A stretch of DNA of 64,000 nucleotides, taken from Polyporus tsugae. Lineage: Eukaryota; Basidiomycota; Agaricomycetes; Polyporales; Polyporaceae. A program made the translations under genes and the position numbers. The notes under the pieces were generated by a model. The model searched no databases and had not been told where the DNA came from. It was given only the letters and a program-made list of their open reading frames with translations. The stretch lies in the NCBI GenBank assembly GCA_024305745.1, contig JAHRBS010000013.1, positions 372,001-436,000 of the forward strand. The letters are read 5' to 3'. Numbering within the stretch: the stretch's first letter is position 1; every line of letters starts with the position of its first letter. This document shows, in pieces, positions 51,418-62,757 of the stretch.

Positions 51418-52459
51418 ATGTCTGGTGTCACTCCCAGGGTCTGGTTCAGTATGTCTCCGTCTAAGTACTTCAACTTGCATTCTCTGTGTCTCATCATCCC
51501 TCTTTCAGTCACAGGCACTTCCACAGGCTTAGGACGCGCCGTCGCCGAGATCGCCCTCGAGAAGGGCGAGATCGTCGTCGCTACTGCCCGTCGACCTAGC
51601 GCCCTGGACGATCTCGCACAACGTCACCCCAAGGAACGCCTCCTCGTTCTGCAGCTTGACGTCACTCAACAAGACCAAGTCGTCAACGCCTTCACCGAAG
51701 CGAAACGCGCGTTCGGACGCATCGACGTCGTCTTCAACAATGCAGGCTTTGGGGATGTCGGGGAGCTGGAGGGAACAGAGGAGCCAAAGGCCCGGGCCTT
51801 GCTTGAGACGAACTTCTGGGGCGCCATAAGCGTCACGAAGGAGGCCGTGAAGTGCTTCCGCGAGACGAATCCAGCCGGGGAAGGCGGGCGGCTGCTCCAG
51901 ATGTCCTCGTACCTAGGACTCGTCGGGCAGCCCGGGTGCGCCTTCTATTCCGCGTCCAAGTTCGGTATGTCGTTTCTTTGTCACGGTGCATTCGTGGACA
52001 CCATATTAACGCCATCCTTTTGTCGGTAGCGCTGGAGGGAGCGTCCGAAACGCTCGCAGCAGAGCTGGACCCCGCATGGAATATTAAAGTGAGATATGGC
52101 TCGTCTATGGTTCTGTTCGCGAAGCTTACATCTCGTCGCCAAACTAGGTTACGAACATCGAGCCCGGATGGATCCGCACCGAAGTCGTCCAGAAGGCCAC
52201 CTGGTCGCCCGAGCATCCCGCGTACCACAACCCAGCCCTCCCCACCACGTACATCCGTAGGGTCGGGTTGGACAAGATCGTGGCTTGGAAGGACGCGAAA
52301 CGGAGCGCGGAGGCGTTCTACAAGATTGCGTGCGTGCCGAACCCCCCTCTGCACTTCGTGGTAGGCAAGGACGCTATAGACGCTGCGAGGAAGAAGATCG
52401 CGGCCCTGAGCGCGGATATCGACGCCTACGAAGCATGGTCCGAGGGCCTGGAGGAATGA
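51418..52459 (+). CDS. Short-chain dehydrogenase/reductase 1
   Basis: Predicted 285-aa classical SDR, an NAD(P)-dependent oxidoreductase with a Rossmann fold. Exons: 51418-51448, 51509-51964, 52030-52088, 52148-52459. The first intron falls just before the cofactor loop, so the 31-nt first exon encodes only the start. Motifs: TGTSTGLG (12-19) for dinucleotide binding, NNAG (87-90), catalytic Ser143/144, and YSASK with Tyr157 and Lys161. The substrate is unknown. A paralogue with the same intron positions lies 1 kb downstream in the same orientation. TATA box at 51326. Confidence 0.88.
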
Positions 52460-53392
52460 ATGCTTACGGACCTCGAATGCCAGGCTGCGAGGCTCGGGTG
52501 AGAGTCGCATGGTACGTGCGATTGGGATGATCGCTAGTCCGAATACAAGCTGATAGTAACGTTTATTTGCGTGTGGGCAAAAGCTGAAAGTTAGACAGGG
52601 TCCTTGTTCCACTCATTCGACTTGAAGTTGCCCACACTTGTCCTCGTGTAACACGCAGTACTGTTTGCGACGAGTCGTGGAACGTTGAAATACTGTTGGA
52701 CTCACTTTGTGGTCTAGGGTGACTGCGGCAGTTTCACACTAACCCTCTGATACCCATGAACGCCAGACGATGTCAAGGTTGGACGGAGTTTGTCCTGAGA
52801 GGGCGGTAAAGCATCTCAAATTCGAGCTTGCAAATTCCACTAAGCGCCTTCATCGATATAGCCACTATCAACGGTTGATCAGCGCACTACTAGTATATCT
52901 CGGCCATCGTCGTCAAGTCATCGAACTTACTTGGACGACCACATTGCACGTTCTCCCCGAAGTCGGAATACAGCAGCTGCGTATCCTACCGTCTGTCCTG
53001 GCACCCCACATCATCCGCCTTTTCTTAAAATTCTCGGCCACCCATCGTCTGGATGACTAATCTTCTGCCAGTGCAGCACAGCCAACTTGAAGTTCTCCCC
53101 TCTGTCATGACTTAGCTATCAATTGCCATTTCACCATCTGCGGTCGAAAATTCGCAATGACAAGCCGCGAACGACACATGCGTGCCATTTCCGGCGTCCA
53201 TGTCCGTCACTAACGCCGACGGCTCGGAGTTACGAGTGGGTCCATGGCAGACAGACTGAGGGGCGATCGAGCGGGACGACCCAGAAATTTCAAAGGAGGA
53301 TGGCATGAATACGTGTTCACGTTCGCGTTTCTCTCTCGCATAGTCATCAGATATAGCTGAGCCGGCGCCCGACGCCTGAGGGCGAAACTAGG
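52460..53392. other. Intergenic region between SDRs with one orphan ORF
   Basis: The only frame of note is 52770-53060 (+, 96 codons). Its product is Leu-rich (for example VLPEVGIQQLRILPSVLAP) and resembles the leucine-patterned part of fungal F-box/LRR-like proteins, but it has no F-box and no recognised partner exon. It may be a gene fragment or chance. Nothing else was seen. Confidence 0.4.
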
Positions 53393-53400
53393 TATAAAAG
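53393..53400 (+). promoter_or_regulatory. TATA box of SDR 2
   Basis: tataaaag lies 51-58 bp upstream of the ATG at 53451, a textbook position for a fungal TATA box. Confidence 0.7.
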
Positions 53401-53450
53401 GGACGACAGGTTGATAGGCCGTAAAACCTCGTTGATCCCGATCTCCTCCA

Positions 53451-54491
53451 ATGTCGTCTCCTAGAGTCTGGTTCAGTAAGTCACATAACATCCCCCCTCT
53501 GTTGCGCCCAAAGACTGACACTTCAATCTCGCAGTCACCGGCGCGTCCACCGGCTTTGGACGCCGCCTCGCAGAGCTCGTCCTTAATAAGGGCGAGATCG
53601 CCATCGCTACCGCCCGCCGCACCGAGACCCTCACGGAACTCACCGCCCAATACCCCTCCGACCGCCTGCTCGTCGTCAAGCTCGACGTCACCCAGCCGCA
53701 GGACATCACCGACGCCTTCGCGAAGGCGAAGGACACGTTCGGCCGCATCGACGTCGTCGTGAACAACGCCGCGTTCGCGGTCATGGGCGAGGTCGAGGCG
53801 CACGAGGAGGGCCCGGTGCGCGCGCTGTTCGAGACGAACTTCTGGGGCGCGGCGAAGGTGACGAGCGAGGCGGTCCGGTTCTTCAGGGAGGTGAACAGCC
53901 CCGTCGGGGGACGTTTACTCCAGGTTTCGTCGATCACGGGTCTCATTGGCGGACCTGGACTTGCCTACTATTCCGCATCCAAGCACGGTACGACGAGGAT
54001 TCTTGGGTGCATTCGTGGTCGTTCGTTGCTGATGCTTGCCCTGGTGGATGCAGCGCTCGAGGGCCTCACTGAATCTCTGGCCTCTGAGCTCGACCCCTCA
54101 TGGAACATTAAAGTATGTCCCTGCTGATACTCGCATGCCGTGTACCGCCGTTCAACTCAAACGAACCCGACAGGTCACGCTCATCAATCCGGCCGGCTTC
54201 CATACCGAGGGCCAGGCGAAGACGACCTGGGCGCCGTCGCACCCCGCGTACAGCAACCCCGATCTTCCGGCTACCCGCATGCGCAACGGATGGGGTACTT
54301 ATGCTCCTCCAGGGGACGTCAACAAGGCGGTAGAGGTGATCTACAGGCTCGCGTCGGAGCCAGAGCCTCCGCTCCATCTCTTGCTTGGAGAAACGGCCCA
54401 TACGTACCTCAAACAGACAATTGCTAGGCTGACTGCCGATGTGGAGAAGTACGCGTCATGGTCGGAAAACCTGAAAAAGGACGGGTTGTAA
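53451..54491 (+). CDS. Short-chain dehydrogenase/reductase 2
   Basis: Predicted 284-aa classical SDR, paralogue of the gene at 51418. Exons: 53451-53475, 53535-53987, 54054-54112, 54174-54491. All three introns are at the same codon positions as in SDR 1. Motifs: TGASTGFG (10-17), Ser140/141, and YSASK with Tyr154 and Lys158. The usual NNAG is NNAA here (85-88), a mild change in the loop beside the cofactor. The tail after VTLINPAGF differs clearly from SDR 1, where it is VTNIEPGWI, so the substrate pocket has probably diverged. Function beyond an NAD(P)-dependent oxidoreductase cannot be stated. Confidence 0.88.
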
Positions 54492-54679
54492 AGTCTAGGA
54501 CTAGTAGGGATTAAGTTGCGAAGCGTGTAACCATGGGCGTACCAATGCATATTTTAAGCATGTCTGGCGCCCGGGATACTCTTGTTCCATTGTGGATGTC
54601 AAGGAAAGTGAAGTTTCAAAAAACAAACAAAGGTGACTGACAATGACGGACAAGTAAAACGTGTATCCGAGAAGAGATA

Positions 54680-54751
54680 TTCCGACACGGGGAATCGAAC
54701 CCCGGGCTATCGCGTGAGAGGCGATAATGTTAGCCACTACACCATATCGGA
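54680..54751 (-). tRNA. tRNA-Glu (CTC)
   Basis: The reverse complement folds as a 72-nt cloverleaf. The acceptor arms TCCGATA and TGTCGGA pair over 7 bp including one G-T. The anticodon stem ATCGC/GCGAT encloses loop CTCTCAC with anticodon CTC. The T arm is CGGGG-TTCGATT-CCCCG and the discriminator base is A. Internal A and B box sequences (TGGTGTAGTGG, GGTTCGATTCC) are present. There is no intron. The anticodon reads GAG (Glu). Confidence 0.95.
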
Positions 54752-54901
54752 CCAGCATGCCAGCGGGGTGTAGACTTAATGTTGGCAACTGAGAGACACC
54801 CCGATCCTACCTCGACGCCTTCAATCCTGTCTCTTCAATCCTGCCGCGATCCTATCCGCTATCGACCTCACTTGCCTTGCGAACGTTGCCGAACCACTAC
54901 C

Positions 54902-55646
54902 ATGATCCGTTTTATCCTCGTGCAGGTGAGTCCGCGCTCAGAGTCGAGATCCGTACTGTCTCGGCGGGGAGCTGACCAGACACCCAAGAACCGTCAAGGA
55001 AAGACACGACTATCCAAATGGTACGTCCCCTACGATGACGAGGAGAAGGTCCGCGGTCCTTCCACACTCGAGGCACAACCAAGACCGGGCTCTAACTCTA
55101 ACGATGGGTGGACGTCGATATAGGTGCGGCTGAGGGGAGAGGTGCACCGATTAGTCGCGCCGAGGGACCAGAAATACCAGTCGAACTTCGTCGAGGTGCG
55201 TGTAGGACTCCATGTGCGTTTGGAGAGGCTTGTACCCATTTCGTCGTCGCAGTTCCGCAACCACAAGGTCGTGTACCGCCGCTACGCCGGCCTCTTCTTC
55301 TGCATTTGCGTGGACGCGAACGACAACGAACTTGCGTACTTGGAAGCAATCCACCTATTCGTCGAGGTGCTCGGTATGTTGTACCATCCGTGCTGCCACA
55401 GATGTCTGCTGGTCTCGGCTGCTGACCAGCCATTCCCTCTCCAGACTCGTTCTTCGATAACGTCTGTGAGCTCGACTTGGTGTTCAACTTCTACAAGGTA
55501 TAGTCCTATCTCTACAGTTTTTGCATCATATGAACCTTGGGTAGGTGTATGCCATCCTGGACGAGGTCTTCCTGGCGGGAGAGATCGAAGAGACAAGCAA
55601 AGACGTCGTACTAGCAAGACTTGAACAGCTGGAGAAACTCGAGTAA
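54902..55646 (+). CDS. APS2: Clathrin adaptor AP-2 complex, sigma subunit
   Basis: Small subunit of the AP-2 adaptor complex, which links clathrin to cargo and plasma-membrane lipids during endocytosis. Predicted 143 aa, matching the usual length of about 142. Exons: 54902-54925, 54989-55048, 55124-55195, 55253-55373, 55445-55497, 55545-55646; every junction keeps the frame. Family landmarks in order are [73 protein letters not shown] and [11 protein letters not shown]. The first exon encodes only eight residues. The second intron starts within GAGAAG|GTCCGC, a weaker donor. It is a single-copy housekeeping gene. Confidence 0.95.
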
Positions 55647-57069
55647 CTGACCCCGCTCCTGTTCCGTTTCTCTCGCGCTCTGGCAAGCTATGCATGCATT
55701 AGGTTTGGATATCGTCACGGCGACCATTGAACGGAATATTTCTAGTCTGTATGCTACTCGTGAACGTCGTTGGTCCATGTGGTCGTCACTTGTGCGCCCC
55801 CTTCGTGATTGCAGGTCGATCAGATGCATCGAGTAGTGCTGCCGCAAATTTGGCGCATTGTTTCGAAACTGTGCAATGTCTGCCTTGCGGACGTGCACCC
55901 TCTAGCAGTCGGATATTTGAGGTGAGTTCCGAGATCATCGACCTCAGGATATCCTGCTTACGCAACTTCCGTAGTGCGGGTTCTCATGCCATGGAAATTC
56001 AGGAGGGTCTGCGTGCCTCCTGTCATAGGTCTGAGGGCACGCTTTCACCTGGTAGCGGGCTGATAGCGCGTTCGGCGGAGGTTCGCCGCGTTGAAAGGCG
56101 GGACACAAGCAACGACAGTTGCGGAAAACTCATAGTCGAGGTACTCCGGGATAGGTTCACCGCTCCCGTGAAGGTCAGTGCGTGTCCTGTCGTCTTCCTT
56201 TTTTGCGACTCCATATCCGCGCCCTGACATGCTATTGACACACGCTTACGTCGGCAGCAGCTCTTCATTCCAAGCAGGCTTGACGTGCCTCCCTTCTTTG
56301 CCGACATTCCTTTCTATAGCAACGTCCGCACGGCCACTATCGAGCTCGCGCGTGAAACTCGACCGCGGACGCGCGAGGACGAGGCTGAGAACGCGAAGGA
56401 GGACGTACGCGTGGCCGGCCGGCCTTCCTGTCACCACCCCTACAATGCTATAGTTCTATCTAGTTCGCGCCGAAGTCCAAACCCTCCAGCGAGCGTGCTC
56501 GGCGTTTCTGGAATTAATGTAAACGTCGACCCGATGGCTTTCCCGCGGAAGGAGTGGACCGTCGTTAAGGACGCGAGCACGACGATGGACGTCAGAAATC
56601 AGGTGCAACAATAGTCGTTCAAGCGAAGATGACCTTGACCATGCCGCAGACCGCGAGGAACCATACCACGGCGTACTGGGGCACAAGCGAACATCGTCCC
56701 GCCAACCTCGACGATAAAAACGAGCAAAAAAGGTGACGATCCCACCTTCCGTCTCCTGTGTATTGCAACCGCTCACGTCGTGCCGATCATGCCCAAGCCA
56801 AGCGACATCCGAAGTCCAGCACCCCAAGGACAGATATACATGGAGGTTGGCCCATCCATGTATTGTGCAAGTACATTTTATATGATATTTCGAGCCGTTG
56901 ATGAGTCAGATACAGTAGAGTCAGATATCATACAAGCCAGATCAATGAAGGAGTCCGATATCTACTCGCGCCGCGCTGATGGCACACTTCAGCGATCCAA
57001 TCCTAACACCGAAAACAGAGATATCGTGAAGATGGAAGCCAGGTCAAGACAATACCATCGTAACCTATT
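55647..57069. other. Intergenic region with weak gene-like traces
   Basis: No gene could be modelled. A short + strand exon-like stretch at 55824-55921, between an upstream CAG and a GTGAGT donor, encodes MHRVVLPQIWRIVSKLCN, which has the look of an F-box start but no credible continuation. Near 56620-56700 the minus strand has a short hydrophobic stretch (AVVWFLAVCGMVKVIFA) after a possible CAG acceptor; it could be the end of a small membrane protein or chance. Confidence 0.35.
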
Positions 57070-58188
57070 CTATCGAGATTGGTCTGCAGGAACGAGGTCG
57101 CACATTCGACGAAAGAACACCGTCCCATCCTTCGCTCTGGCACAGCACAGCACCCTCCCGTCAGGCGAGATCGCGACACGGTCCACTCGGCTTTCATCCC
57201 CGGAGACCGTTGTGATGTACCGCCTGTCACTAGCCCTCCACAAACATGCCTCCCCGTCATCTGATGCTAATGTGATGTAGCGGCTACATGGCGAAAAGCA
57301 TGCAGAGGCAACGGCTCCGCTGCTGATTCCGGGGGACAAGCTGGCGAGCAAGGCCCCGGTCGACGCATCCCAGATGCGAGCGGGGTCCCGCGAAGACCCC
57401 TCCGAGTTGGGCGACCAGGACAGCACCAGTTCGCCATCTGGTGAATACGTGACGTGTTGACGTGGTATCATTGGTCGACCGTACAACGCTGGCGTGAATT
57501 CACTTTCCACTTGTAGGATAAGGAAACCCTCTCCAGTTTCCGCGTCCCAGGTGCGGATGGTGGAGTCCGCGGCCGCCGTAACGATGCGCGTGCTGGCCGA
57601 GTTGAAGGCAGCAGCAAAAACGTCACCTGTATGACCCCGAAGTGCCCGGTGCAGCTTGCCCGATGCGACGTTCCAGATACGCCCGACTTCGCGGACTCCC
57701 GTAAGAACCCGGCGTCCATCGAGGGAGAGAGCGAGCAGCTGGCCCTCCCAGGCCTCGTCGGAATGCAGCTGTTGGAACGTGTTCGCCTCCCAGATACGGA
57801 CCGTGCCGTCACTACATCCCACCGCTATGAAAGTCCCGTCGGGAGACCACGTACAGCGGCGGGTAGTAACCCACCGGTCGTCTTCCAGCGACGCAACCTT
57901 AATGCATGCATTCCGATGGAGGTCCCACACTGTCACCCCGGGTCCCAGGCCAGTCGACGCGATGTATCGAGTGTCGGGGGAAAATGCGAGGGGGTGTGGC
58001 TTGGCCATGGGGTCAGGGCAGTGGATGAACAAGTCCTGGGAGACCGAACCGCTTTCTAAGTCCCAGATGATGACGGTACCGTCCAAGGACCCGGTCGCTG
58101 CCCATCGACTGTCCGCGGAGATGACAATCGATGTGCTGATAGGCTCGTCATGCCCGGCTTTGCCTGCTGGATGATATCGATATTCCAT
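57070..58188 (-). CDS. WD40-repeat protein
   Basis: Single-exon frame of 372 aa made almost entirely of WD40 blades, a beta-propeller scaffold for protein-protein contacts. About seven to eight repeats are visible. Each has a central SPD/SAD-type turn and ends in a W-D-like dipeptide, for example TVIIWDLESG, VTVWDLHRN, VRIWEANT, GRIWNVASG, IRTWDAETG, ARIWDASTG and ACLWRASD. No other domain, signal peptide or membrane segment is seen. The absence of introns is unusual among neighbouring genes. The start ATG at 58188 precedes the first blade by about 16 residues. Similar stand-alone WD40 proteins are common in basidiomycetes; no specific role can be assigned. Confidence 0.8.
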   Translation of the reverse strand: MEYRYHPAGKAGHDEPISTSIVISADSRWAATGSLDGTVIIWDLESGSVSQDLFIHCPDPMAKPHPLAFSPDTRYIASTGLGPGVTVWDLHRNACIKVASLEDDRWVTTRRCTWSPDGTFIAVGCSDGTVRIWEANTFQQLHSDEAWEGQLLALSLDGRRVLTGVREVGRIWNVASGKLHRALRGHTGDVFAAAFNSASTRIVTAAADSTIRTWDAETGEGFLILQVESEFTPALYGRPMIPRQHVTYSPDGELVLSWSPNSEGSSRDPARIWDASTGALLASLSPGISSGAVASACFSPCSRYITLASDDGEACLWRASDRRYITTVSGDESRVDRVAISPDGRVLCCARAKDGTVFFRRMCDLVPADQSR

Positions 58189-58224
58189 TAGCCATACTAT
58201 TCTTCCCCTGTCGGAGAAATAGAA

Positions 58225-59450
58225 TTATCTACTTGATTTCACTTTGATCGTCAATGCATGACGTTTCACTGACATTGGAAAGGAACTCTGGAGGCGGTGT
58301 ATCCGCGCCTGAGACCCACGGATATTGAGATGATCGCCCAGGGAAAACCGTATGTTCGGTTTGGAAAAGCCGAGGAGATTCTTCTCCAATTCCGAACACA
58401 GCTCAGAACTTGTAGAGCGCAATGAAGAAGTCAGGGACCGGAGTGTTGGAGCCTGGAACTCTATGGTTACTTCCTCTAGCATGGGAGGACGGGCTTGAAG
58501 GAGATTCAAGGTCTCGATAGCGTAGCTGATTTCGCGATTGGCATTGCCAGTGGTGTCGATACCGATCTTCAGCACGAATGAGGTCAACTGGACCCAGCTC
58601 GAGGAAGATGGCCCGAGGAGTCTCTGTACTGCAGTCACGAAAATGAGTGCAATCAGCTCACGAGATAACAGTAACGGAGAACGGTAGGAATGCGAACAGT
58701 GTTCTTTTTCGGAGAAGTACGTTGCTGTGACGACGAGGCTCGCAACGGTGCGTTTGGCCACTTCTCCGAGAAATGCAAGCACCGCATCGGATACCCTGCT
58801 GTCGACTTGAACCTAATCATAGTGAACGGTAAGCATTCAAGCTCAAGCGTTGGGATGGCGGCGGTACTACTGAAATATTCACTGACAGCAAAGGTCCTCA
58901 AACGCAGCCGTTCAGACAGGCGTCGTGTCACTAGCTCTTGATGTGCGTCATGCTCCATACTAACCTTCAATTCCGAACATGAAAGGGAGTGGATTCTTGG
59001 GAACAGTTAGAGGATGTCCGAGAGCGCGGAAAGAGAAGAGAATTCCATCATCCTCAGGCACAGGGTCTGAACATGTCGTCCAAACTGATGGCAGTACTTA
59101 AGGATAGACCGATGGAAGGTGACGGTAGGCCGTAGTAGGAGGAAGTCATTATGTGCAAAGTTGATTTCGGAAAGACTGCAGAGCATGCGAAGCAGGGGAT
59201 GAGGAGAGAACTCGTCTGGGGGTATGGTGATCGACCATACAGCGGGCTGAAGGTGGGGTTTGGCACGGAGGACGTCGCAAAGAGAAAAAAGCTGGTCTCG
59301 GTCCTTGAGTACAATACGACCAAGGAGAAGGGTGGTACTGCGAGGATTGAGGTCACGGCAGGTGAGTGTGAAGCTGTATAGCGTGACGACGCTATCGGAC
59401 GAGTGCTCGATGACCCGCTCGACGACCTCCCAAGGAAGTGCGAGAGACAT
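58225..59450 (-). pseudogene. F-box-like gene, probably disrupted
   Basis: From the ATG at 59450 the frame encodes an F-box-like start (MSLALPWEVVERVIEHSSDS) followed by a leucine-patterned region. It stops at a TAA at 59007-59009. The same frame then continues without a break (LFPRIHSLSCSELKVSMEHD and on to about 58800) in the same leucine pattern, so the TAA looks like a nonsense change inside the gene. A further C-terminal part lies at 58225-58800 in a shifted frame, joined by either a short intron ending gacagcag or a frameshift. An intron removing the TAA cannot be fully excluded, since ctaac near it could act as a branch site. If read only to the TAA, the product is 147 aa. Confidence 0.55.
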
Positions 59451-59465
59451 TGCGAATGTGTTCAA

Positions 59466-60025
59466 GGTGGTGAGAGAGGGCGAAAATCGGAAGGAGGAAC
59501 CAGGTCGAGGGGAGAGAGAGAGAGAAACATTCTACAAGCCGCAGGCCTGTACCGCTTAAAAAACCATCTGTTCGTGATGCCAGTGTTCACGTCCTGGAAA
59601 TCCGCAGCGCTGTGTTCCTAGGTTTCAGCGCTCAGCCTTGGTTGCAATTTGCAATTGGGATATGGGTTGAGCGCGAATAACACATGGTTGAGCGGTGTCG
59701 TCTTGTCCACTAATATCGTACCGCAAGTATCGGTGAGGACGCTGGTGGCCGCTCAGATGAAACATTGACTCCGACGGATCATAGCCTATTGCATACACTT
59801 ACAAGGTTCGATGGAAGCAGCTGGGCCCGGGACATAGCACAGGAACAGAACGTGACATGGAATAAGATCTAAGCAGACGAGCACAGGTCTCTATTCTCCT
59901 CGATGTCGGCAGAGAGTGAACTGGAAAGAATTTAGGACTAACAGAGGGTACAAGTGAGAGTGGAGGAATTGATTTCTGAATGATGTTCAGCAAGAGGCTG
60001 CCCGACGGTATGATCGAAGCCGCGG
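59466..60025. other. Intergenic region, no gene seen
   Basis: This lies between the divergent start of the F-box-like gene and the 3' end of the FAD oxidase gene. Only short frames without family features; a short purine-rich run (gagagagagagag, about 59510) is present. Confidence 0.5.
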
Positions 60026-62676
60026 CTATAGCTTGATGTAACACTGGTAAAGGCGGTCGTCCTCGCCCTTCCACCCAACTGATAGGGTCAAATCAACGGG
60101 ATGCTCGCGCACAGGTCAGATGCACGAGACACTCACCACACTGCCAACAGTCGAGGAGGTGGTCAGGGTCACTAGGACGCGCGAGCCCGAGTGGTCAGCG
60201 GGCTAAGAACCGATGCAGCCGCAACCTCCATAGCACTCACTATCTCTGCTTGACCGCGAGGAGCTTCTCGTAATTCTCCGCGCCCCAATGCGCCACCTCG
60301 TGGTCCAGCTCGTACACATCACCTTCATTCTAAACAGCGCCCCGTCAGCTCCCACCCAACTTGCCCCACTAGCTTAGACCACCACTCACAAAGTACGCCC
60401 CGCTCTCCGGCGCGAGGTCCCTGAACCTCTGGGTATGCTTTCTCAACGCCCGGTACCCGTCCGCCCTGTCCACCAGCGTCTCGTTGTACCCGATAGGCAA
60501 CACGACCTCCAAGTGCCACACTGCATCCCGCCACGCGGGGGTCGTCGCCGTCGCACCCGCAGCGCCGGGCACCGGCTTGTACAGCCAAGGCGTGCCTGCG
60601 ACGATGTACAGGCTCGCGTCCGCGTCCGAGGCGAGCGTGTCGTTGATGAGCGTGCTCAGCTGTGCCCGCCCGGACTCCGTCGAGAAGAGGCGGCTGGGGA
60701 GGAGCCGCGAACCGGTGGAGAACTCGACACCGACCGCCTGCTCGAGTGGGGAATCCACATAAGGGGTCAGATGCGATCATCCTTTCAAGGAAAGACGGAG
60801 GGAGGGGACAACGCACAACCTCGGCTGACAGAACGTATTTCTCAAAGAACGCAAGCCACGACGGGAGCTCTTCGACGGTCGCCGAGCCGTTGCGCGCCGT
60901 CACGAAGTCGATCGCGGGCTGCATTGACGTGCGCGCGGCGGTGGTGTTCAGGAGCGGGTTGACGTAGATCAGCGTTGGGCCCTGCATCATGGTGCGTTTA
61001 TATGCGTCGAATGAGTACAATAATATGCGGACGACGCGGGAAACGAATGAGGGGTAAGCGTACCACAATGTGTCCGCCCCAGCCATCGTTCGCCCATTTG
61101 AGGGAGTTGTTGACCATCAGGGCATACCAATCGGCAAGCTCCGTCCCCGTTGGGGTGAACCTGAGGACAGCCCTACCCGCATAAGTACACCTCGGTCAGC
61201 GCCTCCATATCACCTTGAACGCGAGCTCGAGGCTGTATAAAACTCACGCCTGGATGGCGAACTTGGGCTCGGTCCGGTGCGTGGACTCGAGGACGACACC
61301 GAACGCGGACCCGCCTCCGCCGCGGAGCGCGAAGAACAGGTCTTGGTTCTGGCACTCGTTCGCGGTGCGGTAGACACCATCTGGAGTAACGACCGTCATT
61401 TCGACCTGCCGGTTGCGCATCACGCGCACCAAGGGGGGTAGATGTCAATGGACGCGCAAGCACAGCGTAGATGTGTGGCCAGAACCTACCACCCGATCAA
61501 CGGCGAGTCCGTACACCGGCGAGAGGATGCTGTGTCCGCCACCCTACATGTGTATGCTATTAGCATGGATGACAATTGGGCCCGGCTCCATGTGGGGAAG
61601 GAGGGACGCACGAGGACGTATCCACCGGAGAAGCCGACGGTCTGATGGTACCCAGCGACGATAGTGCGGTTGACGCTGTCAGTGAACTCGTAGAGGTCCT
61701 GCGTAAGGACACCTGCCTGAAACGAAGGGTTAGCAACAATACAGCCACAGCTCTAATTCGTGCCAACTTACTCCGGTCGTTATGGCGTTGTACGTCGTGT
61801 TCTCCGAGCAGCCTGCTGGCCGAAACTGGGCGTTATGGGACATCTGCAGGGGTTATGATCTGAGTATCACACGCGCCGCCGAGGTTGTCCGCAAGCATAC
61901 GTACGTTTCGGAGTTCTGTGGTCTAGCCCGAACACGGTTACGTCACGGTAACTGGCACAGAAGTATCTGGTCTGATGAACCTGTACTCACTAAAAGAGCG
62001 AGGGTATTCCGGCCGCTGGAACGGCCCTTGAAATCGTGACCCTTGTTCTTCACCGATAACCGGACACCGGTCGAGTTCGAAAATGCTAGCGCGGCCTGCA
62101 CATCCGTTGCGGAAAGAACATTTATCTGAAAGCGCGCATGCAGTTAATGATAAAGAGAACAACAGTCGGATGTACTTACATAATATGATGGGACGTTGCC
62201 CAAACGGCAGTTCACACCGTCGAACGCCAAAGGGTTGCTCACGTTGCTCCAGTCGAGCAAGCATCCATCAGTCACCTTCGAGGCTTGGCATGTTTCCCAT
62301 TGTGGCTGCGGAAATAGCACAGATTAGGGAACATCCTTGTTCTGAGCAGGCGGGAGAAGGAACGGACATTCATATATGCCCCGAAGTGGTCTACCCGGTA
62401 AAGAGGATTTGTGTAGTTGGCCTGGAGGGCTGCGCATGCGGCCGCAGAGACATTGACATGCTGGCCTTCGAGGATAGAAAAGCAAGCCTTCTCGAATGGT
62501 ACCACGGTGTGAAGCCTGCCTCCGACGGTGACATTGAGAAGGTGGAAGGCAGAGGATAATGAGGAGGAAGGGGACGCGGCGTCGAGCAGGTCGGCGATTG
62601 CTGTTGTATGTGCCGTGTTGAAGAGGCCCGGGAGTGCGAAGAGAAAGGGAAGGAGAGAACCGCGAGCGATACCCAT
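60026..62676 (-). CDS. Secreted FAD-linked oxidase, BBE/VAO type
   Basis: Predicted 590-aa FAD_binding_4 plus C-terminal BBE-domain oxidase; such enzymes oxidise sugars, alcohols or secondary metabolites using O2. Fourteen exons (transcript order): 62368-62676, 62180-62305, 61991-62125, 61905-61922, 61772-61843, 61612-61716, 61490-61543, 61248-61405, 61064-61172, 60820-60981, 60390-60737, 60241-60329, 60137-60171, 60026-60078. All joins keep the frame. Motifs: hydrophobic signal-peptide-like start, [14 protein letters not shown] with His175 as the likely covalent FAD site, [24 protein letters not shown], and a C-terminal NEGDVYE...DCWQCVGWKG block. The second FAD-linking Cys of bicovalent members appears to be replaced by His244 (GYHQTVG). 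The 18-nt exon 4 is inferred from family continuity. Confidence 0.85.
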
Positions 62677-62748
62677 GGATAGGACGTGGTGGAGACTGGG
62701 TCTCTGGCAGGGAGAGTGGGGGTTGAACTTGAACGCGAGTTAAAGTGC

Positions 62749-62757
62749 CTTTTAAAA
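62749..62757 (-). promoter_or_regulatory. TATA-like box of the FAD oxidase gene
   Basis: On the minus strand ttttaaaagg lies about 75 bp upstream of the ATG at 62676, followed by a pyrimidine-rich leader (cccccactctccctgcc). The position matches the TATA boxes of the SDR genes. Confidence 0.5.

Noticed and set aside
56285..56614. 109-aa + strand ORF between AP-2 sigma and the WD40 gene
   Set aside because: No family signature, low-complexity charged composition, and no supporting promoter or splice pattern.
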